A stretch of DNA of 5,079 nt, taken from Gorillibacterium sp. GTDB taxonomy: Bacteria; Bacillota; Bacilli; Paenibacillales; NBRC-103111. Where the stretch lies: positions 1-5,079 of the forward strand of contig JAIMBU010000301.1 in NCBI GenBank assembly GCA_023511325.1, given 5' to 3'. This document shows positions 1 through 5,079 of this stretch, piece after piece. Every line of letters starts with the position of its first letter. The stretch's first letter is position 1. The notes below the pieces were generated by a model that saw only the letters and a list, made by a program, of their open reading frames with translations, was not told the DNA's origin and did no database searches. A program made the position numbers and the translations under genes.

Positions 1-167
1 AAGACTGGAAGGCAAAGAGTCAGGATGAAATTATGGAACATATAAATCCAGCCGATTCATCTGGAGCTATCATTCTCCTGCATGAATCCAAGGAAACGCT
101 AGACGTATTACCGCAGATTATCGAAGCGTTGCAGCAGCAAAAGCTAAGAATTGTTACTTTAAAGTAA
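1..167 (+). CDS. Polysaccharide deacetylase (NodB homology domain), C-terminal end only
   Basis: This is the 3' end of a gene that begins before the window; whole codons start at base 3 and the TAA stop is at 165-167, giving 54 residues. The translation opens with an Asp-Trp pair (bases 3-8) and continues to GAIILLHES, then ETLDVLPQIIEALQQQ and a final IVTLK. This is the usual end of the NodB (carbohydrate esterase 4) fold: the Asp-Trp motif, then the L-x-x-H motif whose His (bases 81-83) is the catalytic acid in the family, then the last helix and strand. Family members remove N- or O-acetyl groups from peptidoglycan, chitin-like or other cell-surface polysaccharides and normally act outside the cell. 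The metal-binding Asp/His motifs and any signal peptide lie upstream and cannot be checked, so the substrate is open. An intrinsic terminator follows 36 bases after the stop. Confidence 0.85.
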   Translation, partial: DWKAKSQDEIMEHINPADSSGAIILLHESKETLDVLPQIIEALQQQKLRIVTLK

Positions 168-186
168 TGATGTGGCTTGTTATACT
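158..186 (+). promoter_or_regulatory. Possible sigma-A extended -10 promoter for the dinB-like gene
   Basis: TATACT at 181-186 is preceded by TG at 178-179, giving the extended -10 pattern TGtTATACT. A weak -35, TTTAAA (158-163), lies 17 bases upstream. Transcription would begin near 193, just ahead of the hairpin at 204-232. I found no better promoter between that hairpin and the start codon at 277. The call is by eye only. Confidence 0.4.
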
Positions 187-203
187 AAGCATATCGGTCG
201 ACG

Positions 204-241
204 ACACGATTTAGCCTAAGGCTTGATCGTGTTTTCTATTT
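204..241 (+). terminator. Rho-independent terminator after the deacetylase gene
   Basis: ACACGAT (204-210) pairs with ATCGTGT (226-232), and AGCC (213-216) pairs with GGCT (220-223) across a three-base TAA loop. One G-U pair and one T-T mismatch lie between the two helices. The stem runs straight into TTTTCTATTT (232-241). It fits an intrinsic terminator for the upstream deacetylase. If the promoter at 158-186 is real, it would also sit in the leader of the next gene and could attenuate it. Confidence 0.8.
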
Positions 242-276
242 GGCGGCAAGAACACTTATCCAAGGAGATGATTTGA

Positions 277-792
277 ATGATCAATGATACATTTACTGAG
301 GTTTTCTTGAAGATTACGCTCCACCGCTTGTGTGATCTGTATTTGAATAAGCTTAAATATGCTATCGTACCGCTAAAACAGGAACAGTTATGGCATGAGG
401 CATACCCGAACAGCAACTCTATTGGGGGAATTATGCTTCATGTCTGTGAGCACATCAACCGAAGTAGCTTGCGCTTAACTAATCAGCAGGAGCTATTGAA
501 GGAAGGGTTTGAACTTTATTTTCCGAATTTAGAGCTAACACCTGAGCAAGTATTACATCGTATGGAGATTGAGCTGGACGCATGGAGGTCGATCATGAAT
601 CGCTATCTGAATGAAGAGCTTACGTTTACAGTTGAGCATATTCATGAATTAAGTCATTTGGTAGAGCATGCCGGATATCATATTGGCCAGGTTATTGATC
701 GAATTCAAGCACAAACGGGGGTTCACTTTGAATTTTATAAAAAGGGGCTTAACGAAAGGTTTTTACGAGACAAGATCGAGGGTAACCTCTAG
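277..792 (+). CDS. DinB/YfiT-fold family protein (putative metal-dependent enzyme)
   Basis: A 171-residue soluble protein, the usual size for the DinB four-helix-bundle superfamily. The ATG follows AAGGAGATG (263-271) with good spacing. The N-terminal helix (about residues 8-31) is followed by a loop leading to H55 in MLHVCEH, a middle helical part with W103, and the diagnostic C-terminal motif LVEHAGYHIGQ (128-138). H55, H131 and H135 occupy the positions that form the three-histidine metal site in this superfamily, and H135-x-G-Q is its hallmark. Family members include bacillithiol or mycothiol S-transferases and maleylpyruvate isomerase-like enzymes, but most are uncharacterised. The family name comes from a damage-inducible Bacillus gene and is unrelated to E. 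coli DNA polymerase IV. No signal peptide or membrane segment is seen. Its role here is unknown; the neighbours do not define it. Confidence 0.9.
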   Translation: MINDTFTEVFLKITLHRLCDLYLNKLKYAIVPLKQEQLWHEAYPNSNSIGGIMLHVCEHINRSSLRLTNQQELLKEGFELYFPNLELTPEQVLHRMEIELDAWRSIMNRYLNEELTFTVEHIHELSHLVEHAGYHIGQVIDRIQAQTGVHFEFYKKGLNERFLRDKIEGNL

Positions 793-831
793 GCGATAAG
801 ATTATAGATATCCCTAAGGAGGAAATCGATA

Positions 832-837
832 TATAAT
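832..837 (+). promoter_or_regulatory. Possible -10 element for the EamA/phosphotransferase pair
   Basis: An exact TATAAT lies 33 bases before the TTG start at 871, which would give a 5' leader of roughly 27 bases. No convincing -35 is visible at a 16-18 base spacing (TATCCC at 809-814), and there is no TG extension, so the exact -10 match may be chance. No terminator separates the dinB-like gene (stop at 790-792) from this point, so read-through transcription is also possible. Confidence 0.3.
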
Positions 838-870
838 AGGGCGAGACTAGGAGTAAAGAGGGAGAGCATA

Positions 871-1779
871 TTGAAGAACAAGGGATTGTATTACGCGGGT
901 TTAGTTATGGTTGCTGCCATTTGGGGCCTCAATTTTGGCTTCTCACGCATGGCAATGGATGTATTTGATCCTGTACTTTTGGCTTTTTTAAGATTTTTTC
1001 TGGCTGTTCCATTCTTTTTCCTCTTGCTGAAGCTGAAGGAGAAAAGCGTGGGATTGCCCATTGGTGTACTGCTCAAGTTAATGGTTATCGGTTTTTTTGG
1101 CATAACGATGCTGGAGATCATGGTATTGTACTCCATTCAGTATACGACGTTAGCTAATGCCTCCTTACTTAATGTAGCACCGTGGCCCATTTTCACCGCT
1201 TTATTTGCCCCCTTCATTACCAAGGAGAAGGTAACGGCAAGACTTCTAACTGGGGGAGCTATTGCAATGATTGGAGTTTATCTGATCATTAGCGGCGGAG
1301 CGGGCTTTGAATGGTCCTCTCGGCATATGACAGGCAATCTTATCGCGCTTGGAGCAAGCTTAATCGGAGCGTTGTACAATCTGGTATGTATGCCACTTAT
1401 GAAAACGTATTCCTCCCTGCGCATAAGTACCTGGTACATTTTCTTTGGCTCCCTATTCATGTTTCCGCTAACCTTATCCTCATGGGGTAAAGTAGCTTGG
1501 GCGAGCCTAGGTACGACTGACTATTTGGTGTTAGGTTACAATATCATCTTAAGTACGGTGGTTGCTTTTGTTGTATGGAATGCCTGTATGTATCGTGTAG
1601 GAACAACTCGCTCTAACTTTTTTCGCTATACGGTTTCAGCATTTGCTGTTCTGATGGGATATATGTTCTTTAAGGAAAGTGTGAACATATGGCAGGTTGT
1701 TGGAGCAGCATTTATGGCTGGTGGTTTGGTGTGGATTACGCTTGAGCGCAGTCCTAGTACTGTGGTGAGCAATACGTAA
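871..1779 (+). CDS. EamA/DMT-family transporter, ten membrane helices
   Basis: An integral membrane protein of 302 residues, standard length for the two-repeat EamA (drug/metabolite transporter) family, which mostly exports amino acids, nucleosides or other small metabolites. The start is TTG, preceded by AGAGGGAG (856-863) seven bases away; the next Met (residue 13) would cut into helix 1. The first repeat shows the family pattern WGLNF (18-22) in helix 1, LRFFLAVPFFF (40-50), and a helix 4 with ANASLL (95-100) and WPIFTALFAP (105-114) followed by a charged loop ending in KEK. The second repeat starts near 156 with NLIALGASLIGALYN and includes FFKES (266-270), the usual acidic loop before the last helix. 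A phosphotransferase gene follows 50 bases downstream and is probably in the same operon. The sequence does not reveal the substrate. Confidence 0.93.
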   Translation: MKNKGLYYAGLVMVAAIWGLNFGFSRMAMDVFDPVLLAFLRFFLAVPFFFLLLKLKEKSVGLPIGVLLKLMVIGFFGITMLEIMVLYSIQYTTLANASLLNVAPWPIFTALFAPFITKEKVTARLLTGGAIAMIGVYLIISGGAGFEWSSRHMTGNLIALGASLIGALYNLVCMPLMKTYSSLRISTWYIFFGSLFMFPLTLSSWGKVAWASLGTTDYLVLGYNIILSTVVAFVVWNACMYRVGTTRSNFFRYTVSAFAVLMGYMFFKESVNIWQVVGAAFMAGGLVWITLERSPSTVVSNT

Positions 1780-1829
1780 ACGATAGGGTAGCACAAGCTT
1801 GGAAGTTTGCCGAAAAGAGGGAAACGTCG

Positions 1830-2783
1830 ATGGATGATCAGTGGGAACGCTCCATTCCATTTCGAGCATTGACTGAGGCAGAAGCTGAACTCTTGCTCCG
1901 CTGGTTGGATTCGACAGCGAGGGTAATAAAGCTTTCTCCGCTTATGGAGGGGAAGCGAAATACCAATTATCAGGTAACAACGCTTACAGGGCAAACATAC
2001 CTTTTGCGACTGTTTTCACCTGGGGATGAAAGTTGGCGCAAAGAATCGGCGCTTCGTCGCGTGCTTGGCAACTCCGTGCCTATGCAACGGCTGCTTTTTA
2101 TCGGGCAGGATGCAATTACGGATAATCAAACCTATGCCTTATACGATTATGCAGAAGGCAAAACGCTGTTAAGTCTGTTATTGGAAGGTTACGTTCCCGA
2201 TAAAGCGCTTGTTCGCGAGCTGGGGGAAATCCTAGCAGTCATTCACAACCATCGATATGAGCGCCAAGGTTTTTTGAATGAGCAGTTAATGATTGACCAA
2301 GAGCTTCCTCCCCTGAAACTTTGGTATGAGATGTTTCTTGGTCCACATGCTCGTATGGAACTGGGAGCGGAACTCTCCAAGAGAATGGCGCGTCTTGTTA
2401 CACAGAAAAGTGAGCTCTTGGAGGGGATGGAACGAACCATATCGTTGATTCACGGTGATTTTCGTCCAACGAATCTGATTATACATAAAGGAACAATCAA
2501 CGCTGTCATCGACTGGGAATTTGCCATGGCAGGGCATCCAATCGCTGATGTTGGTCAGCTTTTTCGTTACAAGGAGTTGTTCCCTGACTCCTTAAAAAGC
2601 TGTTTTGTCGAAGCTTACAACAAGAATGCGGCTTCCTTGCTTTCTGAGAATTGGGAGGAGGAAGCAAAGCTTCGCGATTTGGCCAATTTGCTGCAAATGC
2701 TCAATAACGGACTTGGGCAACCTGCCAAGAGTGATGACCTAAAGAAACTTATCGCCGAAATGCTGGTTGATTTTAAGCAATAG
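1830..2783 (+). CDS. APH/choline-kinase-fold small-molecule phosphotransferase
   Basis: A cytosolic protein of 317 residues with the eukaryotic-kinase-like APH fold. The ATG follows AGAGGG (1816-1821) by eight bases. Visible in order: a nucleotide loop EGKRNTNYQV (40-49); YLLRLF (57-62), where R60 sits at the usual Lys/Arg of this strand; E72 on the following helix; a hinge near YDYAEGKTL (105-113); the catalytic loop HGDFRPTNLI (208-217) with D210 as base and N215 as metal ligand; and IDWEFA (227-232), where D228 is the second magnesium ligand of the DFG-equivalent motif. All key residues are present, so it should be active. The family includes aminoglycoside, choline, thiamine, homoserine and methylthioribose kinases; nothing points specifically to antibiotic resistance. 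It lies 50 bases after the EamA gene, suggesting a linked function. No terminator is visible before the regulator promoter 20 bases downstream. Confidence 0.9.
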   Translation: MDDQWERSIPFRALTEAEAELLLRWLDSTARVIKLSPLMEGKRNTNYQVTTLTGQTYLLRLFSPGDESWRKESALRRVLGNSVPMQRLLFIGQDAITDNQTYALYDYAEGKTLLSLLLEGYVPDKALVRELGEILAVIHNHRYERQGFLNEQLMIDQELPPLKLWYEMFLGPHARMELGAELSKRMARLVTQKSELLEGMERTISLIHGDFRPTNLIIHKGTINAVIDWEFAMAGHPIADVGQLFRYKELFPDSLKSCFVEAYNKNAASLLSENWEEEAKLRDLANLLQMLNNGLGQPAKSDDLKKLIAEMLVDFKQ

Positions 2784-2803
2784 TAACTTATCTAAATTGT
2801 GCC

Positions 2804-2833
2804 TTGGCAAATTCATATAACACGTGTTATCAT
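2804..2833 (+). promoter_or_regulatory. Promoter of the LacI-family regulator gene
   Basis: TTGGCA (2804-2809) as -35 and TATCAT (2828-2833) as -10 are separated by 18 bases. The operator palindrome at 2817-2830 fills the downstream part of the spacer and covers the first three bases of the -10, so repressor binding should block RNA polymerase. Transcription would start near 2840, before the ribosome binding site GAGGTG (2843-2848). This argues that the TTG at 2804, although open in frame, is part of the promoter and not a start codon. Confidence 0.65.
2817..2830. promoter_or_regulatory. Operator 1: ATAACACGTGTTAT, autoregulatory site
   Basis: A perfect 14-bp palindrome with a central CG step, the arrangement typical of LacI-family operators, where hinge-helix residues insert at the central CpG. 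It lies between -35 and -10 of the regulator's own promoter. An identical copy occurs at 4083-4096 before the alpha-mannosidase gene. The symmetry and duplication are seen directly; binding by the adjacent LacI protein is inferred. Confidence 0.87.
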
Positions 2834-2854
2834 GGGTTTTGTGAGGTGTTGATT

Positions 2855-3901
2855 TTGGTGAAAAAAAGAGTGACTAGCTTTGATGTAGCTAAGCTAGCAG
2901 GCGTATCTCGCAGCGTAGTATCCGCAGTCCTGAATGGAACCGTGGGAATTGGGATGAGCCAAGAAACGCGTGAGGCTGTACTCACAGCCATGCGTGAGCT
3001 GGATTATCATGTAGATGCGCAAGCACGCGGTATGAAGACGGGCATAAGCCACTGCCTAGCTGCATTTGGTGATACGACCAATCCGCTTTTTCTGCAGCTT
3101 TTGGAAGGTATGCAACGTGCATGTGCGGAGAATGGTTATCAGGTTCTATTATATGGCCAAGGTACGCAGTCGAAGTCGCGTTCGGGCTTGATCAACCTTT
3201 ACCAGCAACGCCGAATTGACGGTATTGTCAGTTTGGACCACACCAATTATGGTGACCGGGAATGGGCGGATACGATTGCGAAGCACGGAATTCCCTATGT
3301 GTCAGTGGAGGGGTATGCGGAGTATTCAGGTGTTACCTCAATTCTAGCTAATTACCGAGACAGTATTCACCGGGCTCTAGCTTATTTGACTAAAGCACAT
3401 AAGTCCGTACCGATCTATGTTCAAATTGGTGGAGGTAATTCTCTGATGAATTGGGCTGAGCAGGATCGCCTTCAGGCCTACAAGGAGTATTGTTCTTTGT
3501 CAGGATTTGCGCCATGCGTAGAAACAGTAGAGGTAAAGAACAAAGCAGACCTTGACGCTCATGCGAATAATCGTGCTAATCAGATGCTTGAAACCTATTG
3601 CACGAGTGAGCAACCTCCAGTATTTCTCTCAAACTGGATGTTTGGGGCTGTTGGTTTATATCGAGCTGCTGCTGCAAGAGGGCTGACGATTGGCAAGGAT
3701 TTATATGTCATGTCCGCTGATAATACTTACCGAGCGAATCGCTATCTGTTTCCCACTCTGAGTGCGATGGAAATTCCCTATGCAAGCATGGGGGAGAAAG
3801 CAATCGAAGTATTGCTTGCTCAGGCTGAGCAGAGGGCGGAGAATCGCCAAGCAGCTAAATATTGGCTGCTCGCAGATTTGGTTCCCGGCGAAAGTGGGTA
3901 A
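2855..3901 (+). CDS. LacI-family transcriptional repressor, likely controlling the mannoside-use genes
   Basis: A sugar-responsive DNA-binding protein of 348 residues (numbering from TTG 2855). I chose this start because GAGGTG (2843-2848) is well placed for it; GTG at 2858 is nearly as good and shortens the protein by one residue. The frame stays open back to 2804, but that stretch contains the promoter and operator. Residues 7-28 (TSFDVAKLAGVSRSVVSAVLNG) form the helix-turn-helix, and VDAQARGMKTG (53-63) is the hinge helix. From about residue 64 the periplasmic-binding-protein-like core follows, with DTTNPLFLQLLEGMQRA, RRIDGIVSLD and, near the end, SADNTYRANRYLFPTL, then IPYASMGEKAIEVLL. 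Two features differ from E. coli LacI: Ala24 replaces the usual recognition-helix Arg22, and Met60 replaces hinge Leu56. Matching operators in its own promoter and in the next gene's promoter indicate self-repression and control of the alpha-mannosidase. The inducer is unknown; a mannose-containing sugar is a guess from context. Confidence 0.95.
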   Translation: MVKKRVTSFDVAKLAGVSRSVVSAVLNGTVGIGMSQETREAVLTAMRELDYHVDAQARGMKTGISHCLAAFGDTTNPLFLQLLEGMQRACAENGYQVLLYGQGTQSKSRSGLINLYQQRRIDGIVSLDHTNYGDREWADTIAKHGIPYVSVEGYAEYSGVTSILANYRDSIHRALAYLTKAHKSVPIYVQIGGGNSLMNWAEQDRLQAYKEYCSLSGFAPCVETVEVKNKADLDAHANNRANQMLETYCTSEQPPVFLSNWMFGAVGLYRAAAARGLTIGKDLYVMSADNTYRANRYLFPTLSAMEIPYASMGEKAIEVLLAQAEQRAENRQAAKYWLLADLVPGESG

Positions 3902-3991
3902 AGGGCAGCAAGTTAATCCCGCTGGGTAGACGGCGGATGTTGTTCGCTTCAAAAGGTTATTATGATAAGCACAAAAGGTGAGTATAAAGCA
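3902..3991. other. Non-coding stretch after the regulator gene, no clear element
   Basis: The 90 bases after the regulator stop contain no typical terminator. A weak bulged pairing (ATCC-C-GC near 3916-3922 with GCGGAT near 3933-3938) has no T-run after it. A 15-codon ATG frame at 3962-4009 runs into the next inverted repeat and has no protein-like character. I see nothing else here. Confidence 0.5.
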
Positions 3992-4034
3992 AAATATCAG
4001 AAAATATAATGATTGCTTGTCTTTTCTGATATTT
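3992..4034. repeat. Perfect 13-bp AT-rich inverted repeat (hairpin) between regulator and mannosidase
   Basis: AAATATCAGAAAA (3992-4004) is exactly complementary to TTTTCTGATATTT (4022-4034), with a 17-base loop (4005-4021) that includes TATAAT. In RNA it would form a long but AT-rich hairpin. It lacks the GC-rich stem and trailing U-run of a classic terminator, although A-runs on the left arm and T-runs on the right arm are built into the stem. It could be a weak, possibly two-way, terminator for the regulator gene, a processing or stability element, or a protein-binding site. Confidence 0.7.
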
Positions 4035-4040
4035 CATCGA

Positions 4041-4068
4041 TAAATGCCATTGGCGCCAATGGCATTTA
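4041..4068. repeat. Perfect 28-bp gapless palindrome upstream of the mannosidase promoter
   Basis: Each 14-base half (TAAATGCCATTGGC) is followed directly by its exact reverse complement, centred between 4054 and 4055. As RNA it could fold into a 12-bp stem with a GCGC loop, preceded by A-rich and followed by U-containing sequence (ATTTACCCTT), so a terminator for the regulator gene is the simplest reading, though the U-run is short. It ends three bases before the proposed -35 of the mannosidase (4072), so a DNA-level binding site for a second dimeric regulator is also possible. Confidence 0.7.
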
Positions 4069-4071
4069 CCC

Positions 4072-4099
4072 TTGATTACTATATAACACGTGTTATTAG
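4072..4099 (+). promoter_or_regulatory. Promoter of the alpha-mannosidase gene
   Basis: TTGATT (4072-4077) and TATTAG (4094-4099) are separated by 16 bases. Both hexamers are imperfect. The stronger argument is geometry: the operator at 4083-4096 overlaps the first three bases of this -10, exactly as it does in the regulator promoter. Transcription would start near 4106, close to the ribosome binding site (4101-4105), so the mRNA leader would be very short or the true start lies slightly upstream. Confidence 0.5.
4083..4096. promoter_or_regulatory. Operator 2: ATAACACGTGTTAT, controlling the alpha-mannosidase
   Basis: Identical over all 14 bases to the palindrome at 2817-2830, and 18 bases before the ATG at 4114. 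A repressor bound here would cover the -10 region and block transcription. The flanking bases differ between the two copies beyond the palindrome, so conservation stops at its edges, as expected for a protein-binding site and not a duplicated promoter segment. Confidence 0.87.
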
Positions 4100-4113
4100 A
4101 GGAGGATCTTATT

Positions 4114-5079
4114 ATGTTTTTTACTGAGCAAAAATTAGAACGACGAATTAATGAGCTATCTGCTTACCGTTATCGGGAAACCATTGCATTGAACGAATGG
4201 TTTTTTGCAGTCGATGAGGAGAAAGCGAACGGGGTCCAGCATGCACCTAGCTTAACGGGAACAGACGTCATCCGTCAGGGAGATCGCTGGAAGGGTAGAG
4301 ATCTCTATGTTTGGCTCTCTAAACGCATTTCTATTCCAGCGGAGTGGAAGGAGCGTAAGGTCGTTGGATTATTTGATTTTGGTAAAACCGGTGGCGGTAA
4401 CAATTCAGGCTTTGAGTCACTCTTATATGTGAATGGCGTTCCTTTTCAAGGTGTTGATTCCAATCATCAGGAAGCTTTTCTACCAGCAGAATATAGTGGA
4501 ACGGATGTAGAATTGATCTTTCGGCTATGGTCAGGATTAGAAGGCGGTGGAATACCAACAGAGCAAGAGCATCAGTTGAAACGTGCTGAGCTTGCCTGGC
4601 TTGATCCTGCAGTTGATGATTTGTATTTCAATGCACGTGCTGTTCTTGGAACAGTCAAGGTGCTAACAGAGGATCGACCTGAAAAACAAAAGCTACTGAA
4701 AGCACTGAACCACGCCTTTATGCTGATCGATTGGTCGCATCCTGGCTCGGATCTATTCTACGCATCGGTTCATGCAGCAGCAACTGAGCTAGCAGAGAGT
4801 CTTGCTGAGATGGATAAGACCTCTGAAATAACCGTAACAGCCATTGGTCATACCCATATTGATGTGGCCTGGCTATGGCGTCTGACCCATACTCGGGAGA
4901 AGGCTGCACGTTCTTTTTCAACCGTTCTACAATTGATGGAGCAGTTTCCTGAATACGTATTTCTCCAAACCCAACCGCAGCTCTACGCTTATATTAAGGC
5001 AGACTATCCAGAGATTTTTGCGAAGATCAAGGAGCGGGTGAAGGAAGGTCGCTGGGAAGCTGGCGGCGCGATGTGGTTG
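4114..5079 (+). CDS. Alpha-mannosidase, glycoside hydrolase family 38 (N-terminal part, cut by window end)
   Basis: The first 322 codons are present and the frame is open to the last base; full-length members are about 1000 residues, so roughly a third is seen. The ATG has a strong ribosome binding site, AGAGGAGG (4098-4105), eight bases upstream. There is no signal peptide, so the enzyme should act in the cytosol on imported mannosides or mannose oligosaccharides, cleaving terminal alpha-mannosyl residues. Residues 1 to about 235 match the N-terminal domain of the Ams1/MAN2C1-like branch, including ESLLYVNGVPFQGVDSNHQE (101-120). The catalytic domain opens with GHTHIDVAWLW (245-255), where H248 and D250 are the expected zinc ligands. 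The window ends in GRWEAGGAMWL, a few residues before the expected nucleophile Asp, which therefore cannot be confirmed. The operator just upstream places it under the LacI-family regulator. Confidence 0.96.
   Translation, partial: MFFTEQKLERRINELSAYRYRETIALNEWFFAVDEEKANGVQHAPSLTGTDVIRQGDRWKGRDLYVWLSKRISIPAEWKERKVVGLFDFGKTGGGNNSGFESLLYVNGVPFQGVDSNHQEAFLPAEYSGTDVELIFRLWSGLEGGGIPTEQEHQLKRAELAWLDPAVDDLYFNARAVLGTVKVLTEDRPEKQKLLKALNHAFMLIDWSHPGSDLFYASVHAAATELAESLAEMDKTSEITVTAIGHTHIDVAWLWRLTHTREKAARSFSTVLQLMEQFPEYVFLQTQPQLYAYIKADYPEIFAKIKERVKEGRWEAGGAMWL

Noticed and set aside
277..792. Reading the DinB-family protein as a DNA-damage polymerase
   Set aside because: The HxxxHxGQ three-histidine site and four-helix-bundle length belong to the DinB/YfiT superfamily, which is unrelated to E. 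coli DNA polymerase IV despite the name.
891..1136. Minus-strand open frame opposite the EamA gene
   Set aside because: It is the Lys/Ser/Pro-rich antisense shadow of hydrophobic membrane-helix codons, with no independent evidence.
1626..1994. Minus-strand open frame of 122 codons spanning the end of the EamA gene and the start of the phosphotransferase gene
   Set aside because: It lies opposite two well-supported genes, has no recognisable domain, and its composition is what the complement of those genes would give.
1830..2783. Reading the phosphotransferase as an aminoglycoside resistance gene
   Set aside because: The APH fold is shared by many housekeeping small-molecule kinases, and I see no feature specific to a known resistance enzyme, nor any mobile-element context.
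3962..4009. A 15-codon ATG frame (MISTKGEYKAKYQKI) in the intergenic region after the regulator gene
   Set aside because: It is very short, has only a weak AAAGG-type site before it, and overlaps the left arm of a perfect inverted repeat that explains the sequence better.
4005..4010. TATAAT in the loop of the AT-rich hairpin as a -10 element for the mannosidase
   Set aside because: No -35 is found 16-18 bases upstream, and the promoter at 4072-4099 matches the operator geometry of the regulator promoter much better.
4718..4921. Minus-strand open frame opposite the alpha-mannosidase catalytic motif
   Set aside because: It is fully contained in the clear GH38 coding frame and has no family resemblance.

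Overview
The window looks like chromosomal DNA from a low-to-mid-GC Gram-positive bacterium (Bacillota), most likely of the Paenibacillus/Cohnella/Brevibacillus type. The reasons are strong AGGAGG-like ribosome binding sites, TTG/GTG start codons, sigma-A-like promoters, and the pairing of a LacI-type regulator with a cytosolic GH38 alpha-mannosidase. The genus is an inference from protein character; no rRNA or other marker is present. All the genes lie on the + strand.

Left part (1-792): the last 54 codons of a NodB-type polysaccharide deacetylase end at 167. They are followed by a clear intrinsic terminator (204-241) and a 171-residue DinB/YfiT-fold protein (277-792) with a three-histidine metal site. 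A possible extended -10 promoter overlaps the deacetylase stop and lies upstream of the terminator, so dinB may be expressed by read-through of that hairpin.

Middle part (793-2783): a ten-helix EamA/DMT exporter (TTG start at 871) and an APH/choline-kinase-fold phosphotransferase (1830-2783) are 50 bases apart and probably co-transcribed. The substrates of both are unknown.

Right part (2784-5079): this is a carbohydrate-use module. A LacI-family repressor (start at 2855 or 2858) is followed, after a 212-base intergenic region, by the first 322 residues of a GH38 alpha-mannosidase that runs off the window. The same perfect 14-bp palindrome, ATAACACGTGTTAT, lies in the promoter of the repressor (2817-2830) and in the promoter of the mannosidase (4083-4096). 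In both it sits in the same register over the -10 element. This predicts a self-regulated repressor that also controls the mannosidase, relieved by a mannoside-derived sugar. The intergenic region also holds two perfect inverted repeats of unknown role: a 13-bp AT-rich stem with a 17-base loop (3992-4034) and a 28-bp gapless palindrome (4041-4068).

I see no mobile element, CRISPR array, tRNA/rRNA, phage gene or defence system. The best-supported notable signal is the duplicated operator with its divergent LacI DNA-reading head; the rest is ordinary chromosomal content.
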